From CAZVUW01 sp964629825 (lineage in GTDB: Bacteria > Actinomycetota > Nitriliruptoria > Euzebyales > Egibacteraceae), in the NCBI GenBank assembly GCA_964629825.1, contig CAZVUW010000131.1:1-6669 (forward strand): DNA of 6,669 nt, read 5' to 3'. A model generated the notes under the pieces. The model did no database searches. It was not told where the DNA came from and worked only from the letters and a program-made list of their open reading frames with translations. Position numbers and translations under genes: made by a program. This document shows positions 1 through 6,585 of this stretch, piece after piece. Position 1 is the first letter of the stretch, and each line of letters begins with the position of its first letter.

Positions 1-32
1 CGCTGGGGTCAACTCTACCCGCTCCCCCGCTC

Positions 33-239
33 GATGTTGTTCTCGACGCACATCTACGGCCAACACAACACCGTGGTCGGGCGTGGCGCCGGCGGACAAC
101 CCCCTCCCACGCCCGATGTTGTTCTCGACGCACATCTACGGCCAGCACAACATCCGGGTCGGGACAGGCGCCGGCCGCGGACAGCCCCCTCCCCCGCCCG
201 ATGTTGTTCTCGACGCGTATCTGCGGCCAGCACAACATC
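33..239. repeat. Tandem array of three 40-bp imperfect palindromes
   Basis: Three near-identical 40-bp elements lie at 33-72, 115-154 and 200-239, with start-to-start periods of 82 and 85 bp. Each begins GATGTTGTTCTCGACG and ends ACAACATC (ACAACACC in copy 1), so the outer 8 bp form a perfect inverted repeat in copies 2 and 3. The interior is partly self-complementary; copy 3 gains a CGC/GCG inner pairing through changes on both sides. The spacers (73-114 and 155-199) also resemble each other, sharing GGTCGGG, GGCGCCGG, CGGACA and CCCCCTCCC, so the repeated unit is palindrome plus spacer. The array lies beyond the 3' end of the minus-strand cupin gene. I do not recognise the family. Role could be a REP-like element, a structured RNA or DNA site, or a protein-binding array. 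Confidence 0.85.
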
Positions 240-257
240 GAGGCTGCGGAGGCGGCG

Positions 258-284
258 CGGACCCGGCCTGCTCGACCGGGTCCG
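258..284 (-). terminator. Hairpin after the methyltransferase-cupin operon
   Basis: CGGACCCGG (258-266) and CCGGGTCCG (276-284) are perfect 9-bp inverted arms around a 9-nt loop. The hairpin begins 30 nt past the cupin stop codon on the minus strand. No T-tract follows, so it is not a classical intrinsic terminator; U-tract-less GC hairpins are common at gene ends in GC-rich actinobacteria. It could equally be a 3'-end-stabilising structure. Confidence 0.5.
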
Positions 285-314
285 ACACCTGCGTCCGTGC
301 ATCGGTGCATCTGC

Positions 315-881
315 TCAGTGCGAGGTCACGCTCCCCTTCGGCACGCACCTGCCCGGAACCTCTCCCGTCGGGATGGTCAGCGGGCCCTCGGTCGGCACGT
401 CCAGGAACGTCGCCATCACGACCGTGACCTTGTCGGTCGCGTTGTAGGCCGAGTGGATGTTCCCGTACCCCGGGTCCACGAAGGCGCTCCCCTCGGGATA
501 GGTCCGGTCACGGCAGTCGTCGGCGTACACGTAGGTCAGCTCCCCCTCCTTCACCGTGACGATGACCGGGCCCGGGTGGGTGTGCCACGGGAAGGCCGCC
601 CCCGGCTGGACCTTGATCTCGGCCATCGCGACGGCCGAGGGGTCGGGGAGCCGCAGGAACTGGCGGCTGCGGCCCTTGATCTTGAGCCGGATCTGCATCG
701 TGACGTGATCGGTGAAGCTGCTGCGCTTCGTGATCTCCGTGACCGTGATGGGCTGTGGCGTGTCCGCCTGGTCCTGCGCGGCCGAAGGAAGACCCAGAAG
801 GGTCACCCCTGCGACCGCGGCGAGGACCACCAGGGCTGCGATGCCGACCCTCCAGGGGCGGCGCTCGATCTGTGCGTTCAT
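315..881 (-). CDS. Exported cupin-domain protein
   Basis: A 188-residue protein with an N-terminal signal or anchor segment (basic residues 7-11, hydrophobic about 12-33, possible cleavage after the LPSAA stretch near residue 35) and one cupin domain at about 75-165. Cupin motif 1 is at PWHTHPG, giving His100 and His102; motif 2 runs from Gly131 through Pro137 to His143 and Asn147. The glutamate usually found in motif 1 is replaced by Val106, leaving a three-histidine ligand set. Cys123 and Cys179 might form a disulfide outside the cell. ATG at 881 is chosen because AAGGAG lies 8 nt upstream; a GTG at 890 would sit on that same ribosome-binding site. The gene begins 19 nt after the methyltransferase stop, so the two are probably co-transcribed. 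Cupins range from enzymes to ligand-binding proteins; the substrate cannot be told. The exported location and single cupin fold are well supported, the catalytic role is not. Confidence 0.85.
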   Translation of the reverse strand: MNAQIERRPWRVGIAALVVLAAVAGVTLLGLPSAAQDQADTPQPITVTEITKRSSFTDHVTMQIRLKIKGRSRQFLRLPDPSAVAMAEIKVQPGAAFPWHTHPGPVIVTVKEGELTYVYADDCRDRTYPEGSAFVDPGYGNIHSAYNATDKVTVVMATFLDVPTEGPLTIPTGEVPGRCVPKGSVTSH

Positions 882-889
882 GCTGCTCA

Positions 890-895
890 CTCCTT
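890..895 (-). promoter_or_regulatory. Ribosome-binding site deciding the cupin start
   Basis: Minus-strand AAGGAG lies 8 nt before ATG 881. It overlaps the alternative GTG (888-890), which rules that longer start out. Confidence 0.8.
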
Positions 896-900
896 CTTTG

Positions 901-1980
901 TCACAGTGCGGTGGGCTTGCGCCCGTACGTGAGCGCGTGGGTGGGGGTCAGCGAGGTCGTGGCGACGTCCGCGAACCCATGGCGGTCGAGGAGGTCGAGG
1001 TAGGCCGAGACCGGCAGGAGCTGGTCGTCGATCTGCGCCTCGAAGAACTGGATGCCGCTCATGACCCGACCCGGGACGGAGCGCAGGCCGGCGTCGTCGT
1101 CGGGGAACGGGAAGTCCGAGATCACGAACCAGCCGCCGGGGACGAGCGCCCGCCGGATCCGCTCGGTCACACGGTCGATGTCGCGGCACTCGTGCATCGA
1201 GATGTTGTTGATGACGAGGTCGAACTCGCCGTCGAGGTCGAGCTCCTCGAGCGGGGTGTGGATCAGCTCGACCCGCCCGTCGAGACCCGCGTCGGCCAGC
1301 CGCTTGCGCGCCCGCTCCAGCGAGTAGGCGTCGCCGTCGGCGCCGACGATCGTGGCCGCCGGGTAGTGCTCGGCCAGCCGCACCAGCCCCTCCCCCGAGC
1401 CGCAGGCGGTGTCGAGGATCCGCAGAGGCGTGGCCAGCAGGTCCTCCAGCCCCGGCACCTGCCCGAGGCCGCCCGGGATGAGCCGGACATAGAACGGCAG
1501 CCCGGTGGAGGCGACGGCCGAGATGAACTCGTGCCCGGTCGCGTCCCACCAGGTGCGCTGCCCGGTGGCCAGCCGCTCGCCGAAGCGGTCGAAGATCTCG
1601 GGCTGGGCGAAGATCCGGAAGATGGCGCCGACGTGAGCCGGGTGCGCGCCGTCCAGCAGAAGGGCCGGCAGGTGCGGGCTGAGCCGCAGCGCCGAGCCGT
1701 TGCGCTCCACGACGCCGGCGCCGATCGCGGCGCGGCTCCACACGCGGGCGTAGAAGGTGTCGACGTCCGCGGCGATCGCCAGCGCCTCGGCGGTCAGCCC
1801 GGCCGGTCCGGCCTCGGCCAGCGCGGAGATGAGGTCGTTCTCGAGGCCGATCTGGACGGTTCGGACGGCAACGTAGCCGGCGAGGTGACCGAGCAGCAGG
1901 CCCGCCTGCTCCTGCGGTGTCGGCTGCTGGTCCGTCGTCGCGGGGCGGTTGCCGGTGTCGGGTTGCAGCGTGGTGCTCAT
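901..1980 (-). CDS. Class I SAM-dependent methyltransferase with N-terminal winged-helix domain
   Basis: A 359-residue soluble protein. Residues about 26-105 form a helical, winged-helix-like region of the kind that serves dimerisation in two-domain O-methyltransferases and in Rv2258c-like methyltransferases. The Rossmann methyltransferase core follows at about 185-290. Motif I is ILDTACGSGEG (188-198), the SAM-binding glycine loop. Acidic residues Asp215 and Asp217 end the second strand, where the SAM ribose is normally bound. The fourth strand is EFDLVINN (252-259), with His263 and Glu264 just after, and PGGWFVISD (281-289) is the usual post-core motif. The tail ends in a GRKP stretch. Length fits two-domain small-molecule methyltransferases; the acceptor could be O, N or C and is not evident. 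ATG 1980 has AAGGAG 5 nt upstream. It is the first gene of a two-gene operon with the cupin and diverges from the AfsR-type regulator, which probably controls it. Fold is near certain; substrate unknown. Confidence 0.9.
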   Translation of the reverse strand: MSTTLQPDTGNRPATTDQQPTPQEQAGLLLGHLAGYVAVRTVQIGLENDLISALAEAGPAGLTAEALAIAADVDTFYARVWSRAAIGAGVVERNGSALRLSPHLPALLLDGAHPAHVGAIFRIFAQPEIFDRFGERLATGQRTWWDATGHEFISAVASTGLPFYVRLIPGGLGQVPGLEDLLATPLRILDTACGSGEGLVRLAEHYPAATIVGADGDAYSLERARKRLADAGLDGRVELIHTPLEELDLDGEFDLVINNISMHECRDIDRVTERIRRALVPGGWFVISDFPFPDDDAGLRSVPGRVMSGIQFFEAQIDDQLLPVSAYLDLLDRHGFADVATTSLTPTHALTYGRKPTAL

Positions 1981-2013
1981 GGTGTCTCCTTGATCGGTTG
2001 GCGTGGAGACACC
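1981..2013 (-). promoter_or_regulatory. Inverted repeat that can sequester the methyltransferase ribosome-binding site
   Basis: GGTGTCTCC (1981-1989) and GGAGACACC (2005-2013) are a perfect 9-bp inverted repeat with a 15-nt spacer. In minus-strand mRNA the 3' arm directly abuts the ATG at 1980 and contains GGAG of the ribosome-binding site (AAGGAG, 1986-1991). Folding would hide the site, suggesting translational control. As DNA, the same arms could instead be an operator for a dimeric repressor. No leader peptide or known riboswitch core was recognised. Confidence 0.6.
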
Positions 2014-2025
2014 GTGGGGCCGGGC

Positions 2026-2054
2026 GGTCTAGGACCGGTCTAGAGCCGGTAGAC
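2026..2054. promoter_or_regulatory. Candidate SARP/AfsR heptamer direct repeats
   Basis: GGTCTAG (2026-2032), GGTCTAG (2037-2043) and the degenerate GGTAGAC (2048-2054) recur at exactly 11-bp steps, with 4-bp gaps (GACC, AGCC). AfsR/SARP regulators are known to bind 7-bp direct repeats separated by 4 bp, on one face of the helix near the -35 region. The site lies in the divergent gap, 46 bp from the methyltransferase ATG and 87 bp from the regulator ATG, so it could serve either promoter. I see no good -10 hexamer 8 bp beyond the repeats on either strand, which lowers certainty about the exact promoter. Confidence 0.55.
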
Positions 2055-2129
2055 GCGAGGGAAAGCGCGCTGACAGCACGCCGGTGTGCATCCCGTGCGC
2101 GCCTTCGTTCGGTGTGCGCAAGACGTCGC

Positions 2130-2141
2130 TAATGTCGGCGG
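2130..2141 (+). promoter_or_regulatory. Leaderless promoter -10 element of the regulator gene
   Basis: TAATGT (2130-2135) fits the TAnnnT -10 pattern and is 6 nt before ATG 2142, the spacing that places the transcript start on the A of the start codon. No ribosome-binding sequence precedes this ATG. Leaderless mRNAs are common in actinobacteria. No convincing -35 hexamer was found. Confidence 0.5.
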
Positions 2142-5100
2142 ATGCACTTCGGGGTGCTGGGCGGCGTGATCGTCACCCGCGGCGGCGAGCAGGTACCGCT
2201 CGGCGGTCAGGGCCCGCGGGTTCTGCTGGCCTTGCTCTTGGCGAACGTGAACCGCGTGGTCCGCGCGGACCGCATCGTCGAGGCGCTCTGGCCGGGCCGC
2301 CCGCCGGCCTCGGCCAACAAGATCGTGCAGACCTACATCTCGCAGCTGCGACGGGTGCTCGAACCGGAGCGGGGCAGCGGCGACTGGCAGGTGCTGCGCA
2401 CGCGGCCCGACGGCTATGAGCTGGCCGTCGCGCCCGAGGCGATCGACGCTCGTCAGCTCGAGCGCGCTCTCGCCCAGGCCCGAACCGCGGAGCCGGCCGA
2501 GGCTGCGCAGCTCCTTCGAAAGGCGTTCGCCCTCTGGCGCGGGCCCGCCTACGAGGGCATCGACCGGCCCTTCGCCGAGTTCGAGGCGCGCCGGCTGGAC
2601 GAGGTGCGCCTGACGGCGCTGGAGCGCTGCCTCGAAGCCGAGCTGGAGCTCGGCCAGCACCGCCGCGTCGTCGGCGAGCTCGAGGCGCTGGTCGCGGACA
2701 ACCCCCTCCACGAGGGCCTCGCGGAGCTGCTGATGCTCGCGCTCTACCGCTCGGGCCGGCAGGCCGATGCCCTCGCCGTCTTCATGCGGACCAGGCAGCG
2801 GCTGGCCGACGAGCTCGGGATCGACCCCGATCCCCGCCTGGTGCGGCTGCACGAGCGCATCCTCCGCCATGACGAGGACCTGCTGAACCAGCACGCGACG
2901 GCGGCTGCCGCGACCGTCCCTGCGTTCACCCTGCACGGGGAGCGGGACGGGAACCTGCCCGTGGAGCGCTCCAGCTTCGTCGGTCGTGCGGATCTGCTTC
3001 CTGAGGTCGCCGCCGAGCTGCGGTCGCACCGCCTGGTCACGCTGGTGGGCGCTGGCGGTGTGGGCAAGACGCGACTCGCGCTGCGCGTGGCCGCGGCGGC
3101 ATCGGCGGAGACGGGCGGCGCGTGGTGGGTGGACCTGGCGGCCCTCGCGAACGCCGAGCACATCGTCGAGCACACCCTCAGCCAGCTGGGGATCACCGAC
3201 CAGATCGGGCGCACGCCGGAGCAGACGCTCCGGTCGTGGCTGGCCGGGCGGCGCGTGCTGCTGGTGTTCGACAACTGCGAGCACGTCGTGGACGCGGCAG
3301 CGCGCCTGGTCGACGAGCTGCTCGCGACGCATCCCGAGCTGCGCATCCTGGCCACCAGCCGCGAGCCCCTGCGCTGCCCCGGCGAGCTGCAGCGGCGCAT
3401 CCCCTCGCTGGGCCTCCCAGAGGTCGACGAGGTGGAGGCGGTGCGCCGCAGCGAGGCCGGGCGGCTGTTCCTCGAACGCGCGGCGACCAGCCGACCCCAC
3501 TTCGCCCTGGATCCGGTCAACGCTGCGGCGGTCGCCCAGATCTGCCACCGCCTCGGCGGGATCCCCCTGGCCCTGGAACTGGCGGCGGCTCGCCTGTCGA
3601 GCATGTCGGTTCAGGACGTGGCCGCGGGGCTGGACGACCGCTTCAACCTGCTCACCAGCGGCAGCCGAGCCGGTCTTCCGCGCCACCGGACGCTGCTGGC
3701 GGCCACCGCCTGGAGCTTCGACCTGCTGACACCGCCGGAGCAGATGCTGCTCTGCCGCCTCTCCGTGCTGGTGTCGAGCTTCGACGTCGAGGCCGCCAGC
3801 GCCGTCGCGGCCGCCGAGCCACTTGAGGCGCGTGCCATCCCGGGCCTGCTGGCCGATCTGGTCGACCGGTCGCTGATCGAGGCCTGGGAGGTCGAGGGTC
3901 ACGCCCGCTACCGCCTGCTGGAGACCGTGCGGCAGTTCGGCCTTGAGCGCCTCGGCGTCGAGACCGAGGACGCGCTGTGGCGCTACGCCGAGTGGTGCGC
4001 CCACCTGTCCGAACAGGTGGGAACCGGCTCCCTGGTGTCGAGCGGCCACTGGTATAGGCGTCTGGAGCAGGACTCCCCGCACCTCCAGGCGATGGTCGCG
4101 TTCGCCGTCCAGCGCGGAGACGCCGAGCGCGCCCTGCGGATCTCCGCCGGCGCCGGCTGGGCGTTCGTCATCAACGGGCGCTGCAACCTCCAGATCGAGT
4201 GGCTGGGCCGAGCCCTGAAGCTTGCGCGCCGCACCGATCTGGATGGTCCCGTCATGGCCCAGGGCGTCCTCATGGCCGGGGCGCTGATGTCCATCGACCA
4301 GGACCACGACCGGGCCGATGCGCTGCTCAGCGAGGCTCTGCGCCGGTTCGAGGCGCTCGACCGCGCCGACGGCGTCGCCTGGGCGCGCTACTGGATGGCC
4401 GCCAACGCGGCCGAGGTCGGTGACGTAGACGGCGCTCGCCGGCACGCACGGGAGGCAGGCGACCTGGCCGAGCGCGTCGACGAGCCGGTCATCGAGGCCT
4501 ACTGCCGGATGGCCCAGGCGGAGATGGAGCTCCTCCTGATGCGGCCCGGGGGTGGCCCGGAGGAGGCGCTGGCCGAGGCCGTGCACGCCTTCCAGCGCGC
4601 CGAGCAGCTCGCGTGGGAGCGTGGCCTCGAGGAGGCCCAGGCCAGGGTCCTGGTCGGCAAGGCCCTGCTGGTGGCCCAGGCCGGCGAGCCCGAGGCCGCG
4701 CTGCATGCCTGCCTGGAGGGCCTCGAGGCCTGGCGCAGGTTCGGCCGCGGGAACCGGCTGATCCTCGGGCTGGTGGCCGCGGCGCGGATCGCCGTGCTCG
4801 CCGGGCGGCATGAGCAGGCGCTCGAGCTGGTCGACGAGGGCATCCGGCTCCTGGCGGGCATCGCCTGGACCGCACCGCTGCGCGCCGCCCTGGAGGTCCT
4901 CGCGATCTGCGCAGCACCTACGGATCCCGTGCGCGCGGCGCGGCTGCTGGGAGCGGCGACGGCCTGGCCACCCACCCACCGCTGGCCGGTGCCGCTCGAC
5001 CTCGGCCCCACCGAGCAGCTGGTCGCTGACGCCCTGGAGCCCGAGGCCGAGGCGCTGCTGCGCAAGCGCGGTGCGACACTCGACTTCAACGAGGCCGTGG

Positions 5101-5159
5101 CGTTGGCGCTCGCCTCGGACGACGCCCCAATGCCGGTAGCACGCGGGCAACGTCTCTAA
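2142..5159 (+). CDS. AfsR/SARP-family regulator (wHTH-BTAD-NB-ARC-TPR)
   Basis: A 1005-residue cytoplasmic transcription activator, close to the 993 residues of Streptomyces AfsR. Residues 1-95 are an OmpR/PhoB-like winged helix that begins MHFGVLGG, the usual family start, which supports ATG 2142. Residues 100-246 are the bacterial transcriptional activation (BTAD) domain, ending in the typical LGIDPDPRL (225-233). After a linker, SSFVGR (277-282) opens an NB-ARC-type ATPase: Walker A GAGGVGKT (303-310), Walker B ending FDN (Asp377), ATSRE (404-408) and GGIPLAL (472-478). Residues about 610-960 are helical TPR-like repeats, probably a sensor or partner surface. All nucleotide-binding motifs look intact. 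No LuxR-type HTH is present at the C-terminus. Family members activate secondary-metabolite or neighbouring genes by binding heptameric direct repeats, and such repeats occur upstream at 2026-2054. It diverges from the methyltransferase-cupin operon, its likely target; autoregulation is also possible. The gene name afsR is not assigned because orthology cannot be judged here. Confidence 0.93.
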   Translation: MHFGVLGGVIVTRGGEQVPLGGQGPRVLLALLLANVNRVVRADRIVEALWPGRPPASANKIVQTYISQLRRVLEPERGSGDWQVLRTRPDGYELAVAPEAIDARQLERALAQARTAEPAEAAQLLRKAFALWRGPAYEGIDRPFAEFEARRLDEVRLTALERCLEAELELGQHRRVVGELEALVADNPLHEGLAELLMLALYRSGRQADALAVFMRTRQRLADELGIDPDPRLVRLHERILRHDEDLLNQHATAAAATVPAFTLHGERDGNLPVERSSFVGRADLLPEVAAELRSHRLVTLVGAGGVGKTRLALRVAAAASAETGGAWWVDLAALANAEHIVEHTLSQLGITDQIGRTPEQTLRSWLAGRRVLLVFDNCEHVVDAAARLVDELLATHPELRILATSREPLRCPGELQRRIPSLGLPEVDEVEAVRRSEAGRLFLERAATSRPHFALDPVNAAAVAQICHRLGGIPLALELAAARLSSMSVQDVAAGLDDRFNLLTSGSRAGLPRHRTLLAATAWSFDLLTPPEQMLLCRLSVLVSSFDVEAASAVAAAEPLEARAIPGLLADLVDRSLIEAWEVEGHARYRLLETVRQFGLERLGVETEDALWRYAEWCAHLSEQVGTGSLVSSGHWYRRLEQDSPHLQAMVAFAVQRGDAERALRISAGAGWAFVINGRCNLQIEWLGRALKLARRTDLDGPVMAQGVLMAGALMSIDQDHDRADALLSEALRRFEALDRADGVAWARYWMAANAAEVGDVDGARRHAREAGDLAERVDEPVIEAYCRMAQAEMELLLMRPGGGPEEALAEAVHAFQRAEQLAWERGLEEAQARVLVGKALLVAQAGEPEAALHACLEGLEAWRRFGRGNRLILGLVAAARIAVLAGRHEQALELVDEGIRLLAGIAWTAPLRAALEVLAICAAPTDPVRAARLLGAATAWPPTHRWPVPLDLGPTEQLVADALEPEAEALLRKRGATLDFNEAVALALASDDAPMPVARGQRL

Positions 5160-5213
5160 TAGAGTTAGCGCACACTTCAGCGGGAGTGCACTTTCTCTGT
5201 TTAGGTGATAGAT
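5160..5213 (+). promoter_or_regulatory. Leader and ribosome-binding site of the wall-binding protein gene
   Basis: This 54-bp gap is noticeably more AT-rich than its surroundings. AGGTGA (5203-5208) lies 5 nt before ATG 5214 and is the probable ribosome-binding site; the in-frame GTG at 5205 falls inside it. TAGAGT (5160-5165) fits a -10 pattern and directly follows the regulator stop, but has no matching -35, so an own promoter is only possible. The odd palindrome CTCTA-A-TAGAG (5154-5164) spans the regulator stop, and AGTGCACT (5185-5192) is a perfect 8-bp palindrome. Confidence 0.45.
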
Positions 5214-6509
5214 ATGATTGCGCGCTTTGCTGCGCCTGTCCCATTTTCACGGTTCAGGCGCTTCTGGTTGTTGTTGCTATTGATCTCAGCTTTGGGCCTT
5301 CCGGCTGCTCCGGCGGCGGGTCAGTCGTCGCCCGGAGCCCCCAACCTGGTCAGTGACGGAGCCGCGCTGCGGCTATCCGGCGCCAGTCGCTTCGAGACCA
5401 GCGCGCGCGTCGCAGCCGCGCTTTGGCCAGAAGGAGCGAAGACCGTTCTTATCGCAACCGGTTCCGACTATCCGGATGCGCTGGCGGGTGGTGCACTTGC
5501 CGCCGCCCGCTCTGCCCCATTGCTGCTCACGCCACGTGACAAGCTCGAGGACTCAGTTCGACAGCAGCTGCTCGCCTGGTCACCCGAAGAGATCCTGATA
5601 TTGGGAGGTGAGGCGGCCGTCTCGAAGTCGGTGGAGCGCGAGCTGCGCGATCTGTTCGGACCCGTCGTTCGCCGCATCGCCGGTCGAACGCGTTATGAGA
5701 CCGCCGCGGCCGCGGCCACCGAGGCCGGCCGGGATGGAAACGGCTTCGTCGCGCTGGCGACCGGTCTCGACTACCCCGATGCCGTCGCCGCCGGTGCGCT
5801 GACCGCGGGTGCGAGCCCGGTGCCGACCCTCCTCGTCGCCGGCGATCAGCTCGTCGTCCCGCCGCGCTCCGGCGAGGTCGCCCTCCTCATCGGCGGCCCC
5901 GGCGTGCTGTCCGAGCAGGTGGCCGCCAGCGCCCGGGCGCGCGCTCGTGACGTCGGCCGCCTGTCTGGCCCGAACCGGTTCGCCACCAGCCAGGCGGTCG
6001 CCGACTACGCCCTGCGCAGGCGGCTGTCCGGTCGCACCCCGCTGGTGATCGCGACCGGCGGGAACTTCCCCGACGCGCTGGTGGCTGGTGCCGCCGCCGG
6101 GCGCGCCGGAGGTCCCGTCCTGCTGATCCCACGCGACGGGCCGACGATCGACCAGGAGCAGTGGATCTCCCGCAACCGCGGTCGCTTCACCGGCGCCATC
6201 GTCCTCGGCGGGCCCGCGGCGGTGTCCGAGGCGGCCCGCACGCGGGTGCAGGCCCTGCTGCGCGGTGCGGCTCCGAGGCAGCAGCCGCCGCCGCCACCTC
6301 CGCCGCAGGCCGCGCCGCCGAAGACCTCGCCCCCGCCGTCGAGCCCGCCTCGCGGCTGCCATCCGTCCTACCCGACGGTGTGCATCCCACCGCCGCCGCC
6401 GGACCTGGACTGCAAGCACATCCCGTACCGGCGGTTCCCGGTCCGTCCGCCGGACCCGCACCGCTTCGACGCGGATAAGGACGGCATCGGCTGCGAGTCC
6501 GACCGCTAG
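5214..6509 (+). CDS. Secreted cell-wall-binding-repeat protein with C-terminal Excalibur-type domain
   Basis: A 431-residue exported protein. The N-terminus has a basic stretch (RFRR, 13-16), a hydrophobic core (17-30) and small residues at about 31-36 suited to signal peptidase cleavage. Three cell-wall-binding type 2 (CWB2) repeats follow at about 53-147, 154-247 and 250-349; each opens with an R(F/Y)(E/A)T motif, and the TG-x-x-(F/Y)PDA and (I/L)GG signatures recur. CWB2 repeats in clostridial proteins bind anionic wall polymers non-covalently. A proline-rich linker (353-379) leads to a cysteine-containing tail (Cys382, 390, 400, 427) ending FDADKDGIGCE, where Asp419, Asp421 and Asp423 resemble an Excalibur calcium loop. 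No catalytic domain is visible, so it is probably a surface structural or adhesive protein. ATG 5214 is preferred over GTG 5205 because of the upstream AGGTGA. Codons before about 5702 use A/T third positions far more than later ones. Co-transcription with the regulator is possible but unproven. Confidence 0.9.
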   Translation: MIARFAAPVPFSRFRRFWLLLLLISALGLPAAPAAGQSSPGAPNLVSDGAALRLSGASRFETSARVAAALWPEGAKTVLIATGSDYPDALAGGALAAARSAPLLLTPRDKLEDSVRQQLLAWSPEEILILGGEAAVSKSVERELRDLFGPVVRRIAGRTRYETAAAAATEAGRDGNGFVALATGLDYPDAVAAGALTAGASPVPTLLVAGDQLVVPPRSGEVALLIGGPGVLSEQVAASARARARDVGRLSGPNRFATSQAVADYALRRRLSGRTPLVIATGGNFPDALVAGAAAGRAGGPVLLIPRDGPTIDQEQWISRNRGRFTGAIVLGGPAAVSEAARTRVQALLRGAAPRQQPPPPPPPQAAPPKTSPPPSSPPRGCHPSYPTVCIPPPPPDLDCKHIPYRRFPVRPPDPHRFDADKDGIGCESDR

Positions 6510-6526
6510 GCTCGCGGCCCCTTCGA

Positions 6527-6550
6527 GCCGCCCCGACCGTTCGAGGCGGC
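6527..6550 (+). terminator. Weak GC hairpin after the wall-binding protein gene
   Basis: GCCGCC (6527-6532) and GGCGGC (6545-6550) can pair around a 12-nt loop, starting 18 nt after the stop codon. The stem is only 6 bp and there is no T-tract. The stronger palindrome at 6586-6641 may be the real 3' structure. Confidence 0.25.
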
Positions 6551-6585
6551 CCGCCCGCCCCACCTGTCCCGACCGCCCCGACCGC

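Noticed and set aside
33..239. CRISPR array
   Set aside because: Only three repeats, long at 40 bp, and the spacers are similar to each other rather than unique.
33..239. Integron attC sites
   Set aside because: attC sites begin with an AAC-ended box and end with a GTT-started box; here the arms run GTTGTT to AACAAC, the opposite order, and no integrase or cassette structure is seen.
34..447. Open frames starting in the palindromic array (34, 83, 201)
   Set aside because: Each plus-strand frame starts at or near an ATG in the repeats and runs into the 3' end of the cupin gene antisense; no ribosome-binding sites and R/P/G-rich products.
712..2043. Plus-strand open frame of 443 codons over the methyltransferase
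   Set aside because: Low-complexity V/G/R/E-rich product with no domain, opposite a clear methyltransferase with its own ribosome-binding site; a base-composition shadow.
2083..2120. GGTGTGC direct repeats at 2083 and 2111 as a second operator
   Set aside because: Only two short copies at 28 bp spacing in GC-rich sequence; not in helical phase with the heptamers and likely chance.
2040..5150. A 1036-codon open frame antisense to the regulator gene
   Set aside because: It mirrors the regulator almost end to end, is rich in Q, G, R, H and lacks any recognisable domain; long antisense open frames are expected opposite high-GC3 genes.
4900..5159. C-terminal LuxR-type HTH in the large regulator
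   Set aside because: The C-terminus is TPR-like and ends in the common GATLDFNEAVALALA-type tail; no LuxR HTH motif is visible.
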